NCBI GenBank assembly: GCA_964574215.1
Contig: CAZNLR010000043.1
Coordinates: 1-42,862, forward strand
Reading direction: 5' to 3'
Source: GCA-2725625 sp964574215
GTDB lineage: Bacteria > Pseudomonadota > Alphaproteobacteria > Rhodospirillales > UBA2165
DNA: 42,862 bases
Position 1 is the first letter of the stretch. Each line of letters begins with the position of its first letter. Position numbers and translations under genes: made by a program. Below the pieces are notes generated by a model. The model was not told the origin of the DNA. It was given only the letters and a program-made list of their open reading frames with translations, and did no database searches. This document shows positions 16,616 through 24,103 of the stretch, in pieces.

Positions 16616-16715
16616 CAGACTGACTCCTATTCGGGATTGAGTGCTCTCTCTTAACTCTTCCAATAGCTGTCTGTCTTGAATATTTGCGACAAGGTTTTTT
16701 CCATTACAAAAACGC

Positions 16716-16826
16716 CTAAAGAAACTGCCGGTGCAACATCATCCCAAGCTGCACGAACCCATAGGCGATCATGCCGAAAATGACGGCGTAGAGAATAACC
16801 TTGAGATGGCTCTTGAGGCGCTCCAT
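16716..16826 (-). CDS. Small single-pass membrane protein, possibly cut by the assembly gap
   Basis: A 36-residue frame beginning MERLKSHLKVILYAV with one helix (VILYAVIFGMIAYGFVQLGM) and a short basic tail. It starts 10 bp from the run of Ns, so upstream coding sequence may be missing and no ribosome-binding site can be judged. Downstream of the TPR gene on the same strand. Function unknown. Confidence 0.4.
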   Translation of the reverse strand: MERLKSHLKVILYAVIFGMIAYGFVQLGMMLHRQFL

Positions 16827-16835
16827 GGGAAAAGA

Positions 16836-16895
16836 NNNNNNNNNNNNNNNNNNNNNNNNNNNNNNNNNNNNNNNNNNNNNNNNNNNNNNNNNNNN
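16836..16895. other. Assembly gap (60 Ns)
   Basis: Unknown bases of nominal length 60. The right edge begins AATA followed by ten Gs, a homopolymer next to a copy of a short repeat, a plausible reason for the assembly break. The true gap length is unknown. Confidence 0.98.
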
Positions 16896-16904
16896 AATAG
16901 GGGG

Positions 16905-16934
16905 GGGGGTACGGATAACCAGTGGTTTCGGTAT
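16905..16934. repeat. Short dispersed repeat, copy 1
   Basis: A 30-bp segment that begins GGGGGTACGGATAACCAG and ends TCGGTAT. It matches copy 2 at 17820-17849 at 26 of 30 positions by my count. The two copies flank the TPR gene. Confidence 0.6.
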
Positions 16935-16947
16935 GGGCTTGTGATTA

Positions 16948-17607
16948 TTAGTTTGGATATTGAAGTAATTTCTTTTTAAGCTGTCCACTTTTGTAGCCGT
17001 GTTGATTGGCGAGGTGATATGAACTGGTTGCATTTTCAATATCACCAATTTTTTCTTGGTAGGTTCCTAGTTGGAAATACATGATTCCCCATAGGCGCTC
17101 GTTGTGATCATTTAATTCAATAGCGCGACTCAAATCATCTATAGCTCTTTGAAAATCTTTCTTTAGTGCAAACAACTCAGCCCTACCAACAAATACCATA
17201 AAATTGTGTGGATACTCCTTGATCGCTTGGTCGAAATCGCTAGAGGCGGCATTAATATCATTCTTTTTCATTTGAATGATCGCTCTGAAATAAATATACG
17301 GCAATTTGGGATTTTTTGGCGATAGACGCATTGCTTCATTTATGTCTCTCAACGCCATTTTAAACCGCTGCTGCATGGTATATGCCCTGGAACGGTAAAA
17401 TAAGACAAAAGCCTTACTTTCTGGATGAGACTTTAATTCTTCATCGATAAGTTTGGTAAAATGATGCACGGCAACAGCAAATTTCTTGGATACAAAAGCA
17501 TCCAAACCTTTCTCAAGGTCTCCGGGTTTGTTTTCAGCAGCATTTAAAGACGGCGACACTAAAATCAAAAGAGCGATCAATCCAATTATCGAACTCAATA
17601 CCTTCAT
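16948..17607 (-). CDS. Secreted or periplasmic TPR-repeat protein
   Basis: About 219 residues. I choose ATG 17607, where a signal peptide begins (MKVLSSIIGLIALLILVSPS, cleavage near LNAAEN), over the longer frame starting at 17685. The body is a series of TPR units. Examples are AFVLFYRSRAYTMQQRFKMA, NEAMRLSPKNPKLPYIYFRA, DFDQAIKEYPHNFMVFVGRA, and DDLSRAIELNDHNERLWGIM. TPRs mediate protein-protein contacts, and no enzymatic domain is visible. The GC content is lower than in neighbouring genes, and the gene lies between two copies of a short repeat and beside the assembly gap, so recent acquisition is possible. Confidence 0.8.
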   Translation of the reverse strand: MKVLSSIIGLIALLILVSPSLNAAENKPGDLEKGLDAFVSKKFAVAVHHFTKLIDEELKSHPESKAFVLFYRSRAYTMQQRFKMALRDINEAMRLSPKNPKLPYIYFRAIIQMKKNDINAASSDFDQAIKEYPHNFMVFVGRAELFALKKDFQRAIDDLSRAIELNDHNERLWGIMYFQLGTYQEKIGDIENATSSYHLANQHGYKSGQLKKKLLQYPN

Positions 17608-17909
17608 ACGATCAGTTACCTTTCGCATCTGATAAAATCGGTTTACGAAAATCCTCCATACCGAAACCAACTCTCTTCCATACACCGACCAATGCTACTT
17701 GAAATAATCATTGGCTGTAAATATGTGGTGCCCTACACTTATTAGAACATGCACGGAAAACCCCCTAAAAATGAGCCAAAACGGGGCACAGAAGTGTGCG
17801 GTTTGAGGAATGGCTCGAAGGGGGTACGGAAAACCAATGGAATCGGTATCGCTTCGACCGGTTTTGGCTCTTCTCTCAAAAAAATCTTCGGCAGACGATT
17901 AATCCGTAC
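17608..17909. other. Intergenic region with a repeat, no convincing gene
   Basis: About 300 bp between the TPR signal peptide start and the stop of the alpha/beta hydrolase. It contains repeat copy 2 (17820-17849) and two similar blocks CACGGAAAACC (17752) and TACGGAAAACC (17825). Short open frames here overlap each other and the hydrolase gene and look non-coding. Confidence 0.5.
17820..17849. repeat. Short dispersed repeat, copy 2
   Basis: Begins GGGGGTACGGAAAACCAA and ends TCGGTAT; partner of 16905-16934, about 915 bp away in the same orientation. Both copies read similarly in one frame (GTDNQWFRYG and GTENQWNRYR), so they could be decayed coding sequence. Confidence 0.6.
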
Positions 17910-18719
17910 TCAGTCGCGCAAGCCCTTCAGCCATCGGATAATCTCCTTCTCGCCCTTTTGCGGTGTGACTTTGTGGCCGCCGCCGACCACGACGTACCGG
18001 CTTTTGGGATGGGCCGGCGCCCGGTCATAGGCGTAGTTTTTGCCCCTGCCAAGTCGCAGCATGGTGTCCTTTTCGCCGATGATCCACATCAGCGCCGTGC
18101 CCGGTTTTAGCCGGGCGGCGTTTCTCGGCATCACGGCCGGTCCGTTCGGGTCGTACCAGCTTAGATAAATTTCGGCAGTGGCGCGAACCTTGGACAGTTG
18201 CCCCTGATTGACGTCATTGAAATCGGCGACCTTCCCGCCTTCACCTCGGGCGACAATTTTCCTGGCGCGCAGATAGTCGTTCTCCATCCGCTTTTGAAAT
18301 CCCTTGACCTCAGGCACATGGCCGGGGGCGATGGCCAGAATACCGGCCAGGCCATTGCGGCGGGCGCCGTAGCCGATGGCCGCATTGGCGCCGATGCTGT
18401 GGCCGCCGACGACGATAAATTTCGCCCCGCTGCTTTTCAGCTGTTCCACATAACCATCGATTTCGGTCATGGAGTCCTCGTAGCTCAAGTCCCAGATGCG
18501 CGACCGGGACCACGGCATTTCGGGCGCCAGGACCAGGAAACCGGCACGCTTTAACACCCCGGTCAGCTTGCCCACGGGAGACTTCGGATTGGCCGTCCGG
18601 CCCTTGCCGTGCATCAGGATAACGCCGACCTTTTCTTCCGCCGACAGGCCGGCCGCCGGAAGACCGAAGATGACCCAGAAGACCGCTAGGATGAATACGG
18701 CGCTGATATTCTTGTACAT
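17910..18719 (-). CDS. Secreted alpha/beta hydrolase
   Basis: 269 residues from ATG 18719, where a signal peptide starts (MYKNISAVFILAVFWVIFGL, cleavage near GLSAEE). The mature part has VGVILMHGKGRTANP (oxyanion region), the nucleophile elbow VVGGHSIGANAAIG with Ser in G-H-S-I-G, and IIGEKD for the acid. The final His lies in VVVGGGHKVTPQKG. This is a complete Ser-Asp/Glu-His triad. It is likely a periplasmic esterase or dienelactone-hydrolase-like enzyme with unknown substrate. A longer in-frame start at 18788 would hide the signal peptide. Confidence 0.83.
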   Translation of the reverse strand: MYKNISAVFILAVFWVIFGLPAAGLSAEEKVGVILMHGKGRTANPKSPVGKLTGVLKRAGFLVLAPEMPWSRSRIWDLSYEDSMTEIDGYVEQLKSSGAKFIVVGGHSIGANAAIGYGARRNGLAGILAIAPGHVPEVKGFQKRMENDYLRARKIVARGEGGKVADFNDVNQGQLSKVRATAEIYLSWYDPNGPAVMPRNAARLKPGTALMWIIGEKDTMLRLGRGKNYAYDRAPAHPKSRYVVVGGGHKVTPQKGEKEIIRWLKGLRD

Positions 18720-18819
18720 CACAGTAATTGACCTACTGGCCCCTTGCCTAAGTTCCCCCAAGACTAAGCCAAAAAAGGTCAGGCGCAAAATATGGAAAAC
18801 GGTTTCCCGTTCCGGCGGC

Positions 18820-19548
18820 TTAAGATATCAGGATTATCACGCTGATGGCGATGAGCATCCAATATATGATTATTCGGAAGGCGTGCGCGGGTAGGATGGT
18901 GAACAGGCGCGCGCCCGCCCAGACGCTCGCCATGTAGGGCAGCACCAGTACGGCGACATTAATAATAACTTTTTGCGTAACGGCATCGGCCATCAACATG
19001 GAGACCAGAACCGTCAATCCCATCATCGTCGTAATGATCGCAATATTAGCCCGATGCTCTTTCGCCGTACCGGGCAGCGACATCAGATACAACACCAAAG
19101 GCGGCCCGCCCACACCGGCAACACCGTTGACGGTGCCGCCGATGGCGCCGGTAATAAATCCGGGAACAAAGCCGCGCGGGCCCTTGTAGGTCCACCCCAT
19201 CAGGCTGACCACCGTCACAAATATAACGGCGACGGCAATAACTTTTTTCACGATTTCAGGGTCCAGGGTAACCAATAAGACTGTTCCGATCGGCGTGAAA
19301 CACAGTCCCGCCAAGATCATCGGCCGAACGTCGCGCCAACTTGCCAGAGGGATCGCCGGTATGGTGATTTGTATGGAGGCGAATATGCCCAATCCGACAA
19401 CGGAAGCGATGGCCTCGACCGGTCCCCACAACAGCGCCAGCAGCGGCACCATAACCAAACCGGACGCGAATCCCGTAAAGCCGCGGACCACTCCGCCGAC
19501 GAAGATGATCAGCAGCGCATATAAATATTCAAGGGTCAGGAAATCCAA
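18820..19548 (-). CDS. TauE/SafE-family membrane permease (tandem copy 1)
   Basis: A 242-residue protein with about eight hydrophobic helices. It has the family's duplicated glycine-rich pattern: VVRGFTGFASGLVMVPLLAL in the first half and GTVNGVAGVGGPPLVLYLMS in the second. The family exports sulfite, sulfoacetate or related organosulfonates, or takes up anions; the substrate is not predictable. A TTG start at 19548 aligns with the paralog's start. It is a tandem duplicate of 19719-20459, and the two proteins are closely similar along their full length. Confidence 0.9.
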   Translation of the reverse strand: MDFLTLEYLYALLIIFVGGVVRGFTGFASGLVMVPLLALLWGPVEAIASVVGLGIFASIQITIPAIPLASWRDVRPMILAGLCFTPIGTVLLVTLDPEIVKKVIAVAVIFVTVVSLMGWTYKGPRGFVPGFITGAIGGTVNGVAGVGGPPLVLYLMSLPGTAKEHRANIAIITTMMGLTVLVSMLMADAVTQKVIINVAVLVLPYMASVWAGARLFTILPAHAFRIIIYWMLIAISVIILIS

Positions 19549-19718
19549 GACGGACGATACTTTCAGGGATTGGCGTAGCAGTCATTGTAGATAATGTCGC
19601 CGGACTGACAACCGGATTCGGTATTCCGTTCTACGATCCGCAACCGGCAGTCAAAATGGCCAAGCAGGAGGCCTTACCGAGTTGAGTAGGTGCCTAAAAT
19701 GACAATTTCGCTGCGCCG
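19549..19718 (-). other. Spacer between tandem TauE genes with an open Cys-containing frame
   Basis: Minus-strand bases 19673-19563 are open without an ATG and end in a peptide containing RNTESGCQSGDIIYNDCYAN. A weaker counterpart (RNPGCKADLFIYNS) can be read upstream of the second TauE gene, so the duplication may have carried a leader or a decayed gene end. I do not call a gene here. Confidence 0.3.
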
Positions 19719-20459
19719 TCACGACGCCAAAATCATCACACTTAAGGCGATAAGCATCCAGAGAACAATCAAACGAAACGCACTTTGCGGTAGAAAGCGG
19801 AAGAGCCGCGTACCCAACCAAACGCTCGCCATAAAGGGCAGCGCCAATACGGCGATACGAACGAGCGCCTCCACCGTGATGACATCAGCGATAAGCATTG
19901 ACGCCAGGACGGTCAATCCCATTAAAGAGATGACGGCGACGATGTTGGCCCGGTGCTGCCTGGCGTCACCCGGCAAAGACATCAGGTAGAGAACCATTGG
20001 CGGACCGCCCACGGCGGCGACGCCATTCACACATCCGCCCACCGCGCCGGCAATGAATCCCGGTAAAAACCCGCGCGGACCTTTATAGGTCCAGCCCATA
20101 ATACTGATGACAGTTAGAAAAAGTACCGCGGCGGCGATGACCTTCTTGACCAACAATGGATCTAAAATCACCAGCAGCGCCGTTCCGACCGGCGTAAAGA
20201 AGAGTCCGGCCAGGAGCATCGGCCTAATCTCGCGCCAATTTACGACGGGAATCACCGGAATTGTAATTTGTATGGATATGGTAAAGGCCAACACCACCAT
20301 TATGGTAATCGCCTGGACCGGCCCCCATAACAGAGCCAACAACGGCACCATAACCAATCCTCCGCCGAAACCGGTAACCCCGTGTACCACGCCGGCGGCG
20401 AAAATGATGAGCATCGCATAAAGAAATTCGAGGGTCAGGAAATCCACGCTCGGCAGCAC
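19719..20459 (-). CDS. TauE/SafE-family membrane permease (tandem copy 2)
   Basis: 246 residues from a GTG at 20459; an internal GTG at 20447 would match the paralog's N-terminus exactly (VDFLTLEFLYAM). It has about eight helices. Family motifs are VVHGVTGFGGGLVMVPLLAL and GCVNGVAAVGGPPMVLYLMS. Shared blocks with copy 1, such as MGWTYKGPRGF, show tandem duplication followed by divergence. Substrate unknown; organosulfur or another organic anion is likely for the family. Confidence 0.9.
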   Translation of the reverse strand: MLPSVDFLTLEFLYAMLIIFAAGVVHGVTGFGGGLVMVPLLALLWGPVQAITIMVVLAFTISIQITIPVIPVVNWREIRPMLLAGLFFTPVGTALLVILDPLLVKKVIAAAVLFLTVISIMGWTYKGPRGFLPGFIAGAVGGCVNGVAAVGGPPMVLYLMSLPGDARQHRANIVAVISLMGLTVLASMLIADVITVEALVRIAVLALPFMASVWLGTRLFRFLPQSAFRLIVLWMLIALSVMILAS

Positions 20460-20571
20460 CTATCGGACACAAAACTGATGCTATTGTAGATGAAGAGGTC
20501 AGCCTTACAACCAGGATTACGGCCAAGGTCCGTTGTGTGCAACGGCGCTGCCGAACCTCGCGTAGCGCGCC

Positions 20572-21276
20572 CTATTTGCTGCCCTTGGATCGGTCGTGGT
20601 CATCGGCCAGGCAGTGCAGCACCGCCACCAGATCGATCACCTTGGCGTAATAGAGGGCCAGTTCCTCGCTGCTGAGCGCCATGCCGGCTTTATTGACGAT
20701 GGCCTCCTGGCCGAGATTGAAACTGGTCAGAAGCACTTTCGATTCAGTTTCCCAGAACTTGATGAGGGACCGCCATTCGCCTTTATACCGTGACCGCACC
20801 AAGGCGATCAGGCCGTCATGGTTGAGATCGCCCCACCACGGCACATCGGGTACCGACTTGCAATTGTATTGGGGTTCCTGGGCGGCGGCGGCTTCCAGAT
20901 CGGTCTCGCTCACCGCATCCGCCAGGCATTTCACGACGGCGATGCGCTCATCGATCTGCTGGGCGTACTCGGCCAGTTTACTGCCCTTAATTTTTACCCC
21001 CCGGGATTTCAGGACCAACGTTTTTTTCAACTTGTAGAGGCGCACCACCTTTTTTCGGTAACTCAACCATTTCCAGACATAGGCGTTCCAATCGCCGTCA
21101 TATTTTCTCTGCACGTAAGCGATAACTTTGTCATGGCTCTTGGTCCACCAGGCAACGTTGGGGAGCGGCGGGCAATTGGCTGCCACCGCATCGGGTGCAA
21201 AGCCAAGGGCAATAAACAGCAAGAGCGCGGCAGCAAGAGCCGATTTGAACCTATTGTTCTGCTTTTCGATGACCAA
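20572..21276 (-). CDS. Secreted protein with two internal repeat domains, unknown family
   Basis: A 234-residue protein from a TTG start at 21276, supported by GGGAG 9 bp upstream. A signal peptide is present (FKSALAAALLLFIALGF, cleavage near AVAAN). The mature protein is two similar units of about 85-90 residues. The first runs from CPPLPNVAWWTKSHDKVIAY to VVKCLAD. The second runs from CKSVPDVPWWGDLNHDGLIA to VLHCLAD. Each has a Cys near the start, a P-x-V-x-W-W motif, H-D, Y-x-G-[DE]-W and a closing C-L-A-D, so a disulfide within each unit is likely. I do not recognise the domain. Confidence 0.8.
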   Translation of the reverse strand: MVIEKQNNRFKSALAAALLLFIALGFAPDAVAANCPPLPNVAWWTKSHDKVIAYVQRKYDGDWNAYVWKWLSYRKKVVRLYKLKKTLVLKSRGVKIKGSKLAEYAQQIDERIAVVKCLADAVSETDLEAAAAQEPQYNCKSVPDVPWWGDLNHDGLIALVRSRYKGEWRSLIKFWETESKVLLTSFNLGQEAIVNKAGMALSSEELALYYAKVIDLVAVLHCLADDHDRSKGSK

Positions 21277-21472
21277 AGTTGACCACTCCCTAAAGTCAGT
21301 AATACGCGTTAGACAATTTATGTGGAGAACTCCCGATATCCTTTCTATTCACTTGAGTAATTTCGACTTCCGTTACGGCGTCAAAAATTTGACATAAAAT
21401 TATGATGTCTTTCCTTCAGTCAGAATATCCCGCAAAGCGTTAGAATCATAGGCGCAATTTGAGCATCAGGCT

Positions 21473-21814
21473 ATGTCGGACAACCGGTACATTAAATTCA
21501 ACTACTGCCTGGCAATCGTATTGCTGGTTGCTGCCTGCACCGACCCAAATAAAAACTCTCCACCAAAAATATCCGTAATCAATCAGACGAAGTGGGACTG
21601 CGGGGGCGGTGTGACGCTAAGTGTCGCGTGGGGCGGGGATCAAGCGCAGGTTTCAACCGGCAGTAAAACCTGGCACCTGCCGAGAGCACGTTCGGCGTCA
21701 GGAGCGCGCTACGCCGCCGACGGTCGGGAAATCTGGGAGCATCAGGGGAAAATCCGCTGGTCCAATGGCGCGGCGGCGGCGGTCACCTGCTTTCGGCGGC
21801 GCGATGATAAATGA
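21473..21814 (+). CDS. MliC-like lipoprotein (lysozyme inhibitor family)
   Basis: A 113-residue lipoprotein. The signal peptide ends in a lipobox LLVAAC with lipid-Cys about residue 22. The mature part matches the MliC pattern: TKWDCGGGVTLSVAWG, the conserved SASGARYAADGREIWEHQGK with S-G-x-R-Y, and a late Cys that can pair with the first. The known role of the family is to inhibit C-type lysozyme at the outer membrane. Convergent with the GST gene, 13 bp away. Confidence 0.8.
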   Translation: MSDNRYIKFNYCLAIVLLVAACTDPNKNSPPKISVINQTKWDCGGGVTLSVAWGGDQAQVSTGSKTWHLPRARSASGARYAADGREIWEHQGKIRWSNGAAAAVTCFRRRDDK

Positions 21815-21827
21815 GGTTAGGCTCCAC

Positions 21828-22652
21828 CTAACTGAGCGCCGAGGAGTAGTCCGCCTTATACGCGTCCAGCCGCTCGCGTGCAGCATCAATGATGCTGGCG
21901 CCGGCCTTTGCATAGAGGTCCCGCTCCTCTTCCGGCGCGCCTACATTACCTTCAGCAAAGCTGGACCGCGCCGCGATACGCTCCCACCAGGCCGTGGTTT
22001 TCGGTCTGTTTTCAAACCATAGGCTCAGAATACCCATGCTGCCCGTTCGGGCGATCAGGGGCGCGAAATTAATTTCCGCGAGGCTGAATATATCGCCCAT
22101 GAGCCAATCGCGGCCGTCTTCCAGGGAGTGCTCGATCTTTTCGAAAATACGTTCCCAGGCCACCAGGGCGCGGATGGCATAGGGCGAATTGATGCCGTCG
22201 TAGACACAAGACTGCTGGCGGATGGTGCGGTCGAGCAAAGTCTGTCCCGCCCAATAGTCGGCCCGGTCCTGATCGGTCATATTCAACAGACGATCCCGGA
22301 AGACGGCGGTAAAGCTCAGAGACGCCACGGCTTCGAAGGCGAACTCATCCACCTCCTTCACCCATTCACGCATCTGGGCGATTTCGGCGCGGTCGGCCGG
22401 TTTCAGGGGCGGTTCGGGATAGAGGTCGTCGATATAGTCGCAAATGATGGAGGATTCCCGGATGATCTTGCCGTCGTGGATGATCGTCGGCACCTGGGCC
22501 TTGGGGTTGATCTTGATATATTCGGGGTCGAATTGTTCGTGCTTAAAGAGATGAACGTGATGGCGCACCCAATCGTCAACGCCCTTCTCCGCCAGGGTCA
22601 TCAGCACCTTTTCGGCGCAAATGGAATCGTCGTAGTAATAAACTTCGAGCAT
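21828..22652 (-). CDS. Glutathione S-transferase, candidate maleylacetoacetate isomerase
   Basis: A 274-residue GST. The N-terminal thioredoxin fold has YYYDDSICAEKVLMTLAEKG, the cis-Pro segment INPKAQVPTIIHDG and the glutathione-binding ESSIICDYIDDLYP. An all-helical C-terminal domain follows (DWLMGDIFSLAEINFAPLIA). It is longer than classical zeta-class MaiA and lacks its SSxxYRVR motif, so family alone does not assign the isomerase role. The reason to propose it is the promoter: a near copy of the hmgA/marR palindrome lies 36 bp upstream of the start (22689-22714). The pathway otherwise lacks an isomerase in this window. GGGGAG 8 bp ahead of the ATG supports the start. Confidence 0.87.
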   Translation of the reverse strand: MLEVYYYDDSICAEKVLMTLAEKGVDDWVRHHVHLFKHEQFDPEYIKINPKAQVPTIIHDGKIIRESSIICDYIDDLYPEPPLKPADRAEIAQMREWVKEVDEFAFEAVASLSFTAVFRDRLLNMTDQDRADYWAGQTLLDRTIRQQSCVYDGINSPYAIRALVAWERIFEKIEHSLEDGRDWLMGDIFSLAEINFAPLIARTGSMGILSLWFENRPKTTAWWERIAARSSFAEGNVGAPEEERDLYAKAGASIIDAARERLDAYKADYSSALS

Positions 22653-22688
22653 TGCTCATCTCCCCTGACATCTGCCTCTTTATCCCCC

Positions 22689-22714
22689 ATATTAGTTACA
22701 CATGAAACTAAATG
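22689..22714. promoter_or_regulatory. MarR-type operator O3, upstream of the GST gene
   Basis: ATATTAGTTAC (22689-22699), then ACAT, then GAAACTAAATG (22704-22714). The left arm matches O1 at 10 of 11 positions and the right arm at 8 of 11, with the same 4-bp spacer length. It lies in the GST promoter, 36 bp ahead of the start codon. Shared regulation with hmgA-fahA is inferred. Confidence 0.65.
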
Positions 22715-22736
22715 CAATGAGGTCAATTGAATGTGT

Positions 22737-23642
22737 TTAAACTTCATCCCAATATGGACGGGGGCCAAAACGGTCGGCCATGAAATCGACAAAGGCGCGG
22801 ACCTTGGCCGATAGATGCCGGCTGTGTGGATAAACGGCATAGATCGAAAGATCGGATTCGCTGAAATCCTGTAACACCGCTTGCAAGCTCCCTGCCCTTA
22901 AATCTTCACTCACAATAAAAGTGGGGCCCATATAAAGGCCCAGCCCGCCAAGCGCCGCCGCGCGCAAGGCATCACCATTGTTGGCCCGAAAGGAACCCGC
23001 AGCTTTCACCGAAATAGGACCGTCCGGCCCACTGAATCGCCATTCTCCGCCGCTTTGCAAATAGGTGTAGATCAAACAGTTGTGGTTTATCAGGTCGGAA
23101 GGCTCAAGCGGTTGCGGATGGCGATGCCAATAATCCGGCGTGGCGCAGACAACCGTGTTAAATGGCGCCAAGGTGCGCGCCACTTGGCTCGAATCCGGCA
23201 TGCGGGCGATGCGGATGGCGACATCGTAGCCGCCGTCGATCAAATCGACGAGACGATCGTCAAGATCCATATCCACTTTCAGCTCAGGATAAAGCGCCAT
23301 AAAGGATGGTATCGCCGGTGCGACGTGAAGCACGCCGAATGACATGGGAGCATTTATTTTAAGGGTTCCGCGCGGTGCCGCGTGCAGGCTGCTCACTTCC
23401 TGCTCAGCTTCCTCTGCTTCGGCAACTATGCGCGCCGCCCGTTCGTAGTAGACGGCACCGATTTCGGTCAGATTGAGACGACGTGTCGTCCGGTTAAGAA
23501 GGCGTGCGCCCAAGCGGTTCTCGAGCTTGGATATCTGTTTGCTAACGGCCGATTTCGACATGCCCATTTGCCGCGCTGCACTTGAAAAACTGCCTTCCTC
23601 GACCACTTTGGCGTAGACAGCCATACCGCTCAAATAGTCCAT
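22737..23642 (-). CDS. LysR-family transcriptional regulator
   Basis: 301 residues from ATG 23642, chosen because GGAG lies 6 bp upstream and MDYLSGMAVYAKVVEEGSFS begins at the normal family N-terminus. A TTG 24 bp upstream opens a longer frame. The winged HTH is SSAARQMGMSKSAVSKQISK followed by LENRLGARLLNRTTRRLNLT. The effector domain runs from about residue 85. It is divergent from the CDGSH gene and upstream of the GST gene on the same strand. The intergenic side holds a dyad with a T-N11-A core spaced like LysR boxes. Confidence 0.93.
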   Translation of the reverse strand: MDYLSGMAVYAKVVEEGSFSSAARQMGMSKSAVSKQISKLENRLGARLLNRTTRRLNLTEIGAVYYERAARIVAEAEEAEQEVSSLHAAPRGTLKINAPMSFGVLHVAPAIPSFMALYPELKVDMDLDDRLVDLIDGGYDVAIRIARMPDSSQVARTLAPFNTVVCATPDYWHRHPQPLEPSDLINHNCLIYTYLQSGGEWRFSGPDGPISVKAAGSFRANNGDALRAAALGGLGLYMGPTFIVSEDLRAGSLQAVLQDFSESDLSIYAVYPHSRHLSAKVRAFVDFMADRFGPRPYWDEV

Positions 23643-23655
23643 TTTCGGCTCCATA

Positions 23656-23677
23656 ATTGTTTCCAAACAGAAACAAT
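23656..23677. promoter_or_regulatory. Dyad upstream of the LysR gene
   Basis: Perfect 8-bp arms ATTGTTTC (23656-23663) and GAAACAAT (23670-23677) with a CAAACA spacer, just ahead of the LysR start. A related half-site, GAGACAAT, occurs at 23711-23718. Spacing and dyad form fit a LysR autoregulatory site controlling both the regulator and the divergent CDGSH gene (inference). Confidence 0.55.
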
Positions 23678-23785
23678 CATATTACTTTTTGGTGGATTAT
23701 CAATCTAATAGAGACAATGTATTTTCCTTTGCCGGCTGAATTGCGGCACTTAACCTTGCAATAAATCACTTAGGAAAAATTTATT

Positions 23786-24025
23786 ATGACCACAGCAGCC
23801 ATTACCCAGAAAAACCCTTTTGAAGTCGAACTGGAAGCAGGTGAAACCTATTATTATTGCAGTTGCGGGCTAAGTGAAAACGGCTCTTTCTGTGACGGCA
23901 ACCACAAAGGAACGGATTTTAAGCCCATTGCCTTTACGCCCGAAGAATCGAAGACCGCGTATATCTGCGGCTGCCGGCGTAACGATGGTTCGCCGTTCTG
24001 CAACGGCGCCCATAAAGACCTCTAG
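23786..24025 (+). CDS. Double CDGSH-type iron-sulfur protein
   Basis: A 79-residue soluble protein with two CDGSH-like sites: CSCGLSENGSFCDGNH (about residues 28-43) and CGCRRNDGSPFCNGAH (about residues 61-76). Each has the C-x-C...C-x(2)-G-x-H pattern that binds a [2Fe-2S] cluster with three Cys and one His. Such tandem proteins in bacteria are proposed redox carriers; the partner is unknown. It is preceded by AGGA and is divergent from the LysR gene, a likely regulator. Confidence 0.92.
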   Translation: MTTAAITQKNPFEVELEAGETYYYCSCGLSENGSFCDGNHKGTDFKPIAFTPEESKTAYICGCRRNDGSPFCNGAHKDL

Positions 24026-24036
24026 CCGGGCAAAAA

Positions 24037-24055
24037 AATTGTACCAGGTACAATT
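24037..24055. repeat. Palindromic repeat, copy 1
   Basis: AATTGTACCAGGTACAATT is a 9-bp inverted repeat around a single A. It sits in the 78-bp space between the convergent CDGSH and oxidoreductase genes, 36 bp before an identical copy. Confidence 0.85.
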
Positions 24056-24072
24056 ATGGGAAAAATCGACTT

Positions 24073-24091
24073 AATTGTACCAGGTACAATT
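24073..24091. repeat. Palindromic repeat, copy 2
   Basis: The same 19-bp palindrome as copy 1. Two tandem copies at a convergent junction fit a bidirectional terminator or REP-like element. Confidence 0.85.
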
Positions 24092-24103
24092 TTGGTAAAA
24101 TTT

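Noticed and set aside
17749..18110. Short plus-strand frames near the repeat copy 2
   Set aside because: They overlap one another and the hydrolase gene, lack ribosome-binding sites and resemble no protein; only the 30-bp repeat within them is noteworthy.
18820..20459. Tandem TauE genes as a split or frameshifted single gene
   Set aside because: Each is full length with its own start and stop, so this is a duplication and not a broken gene.
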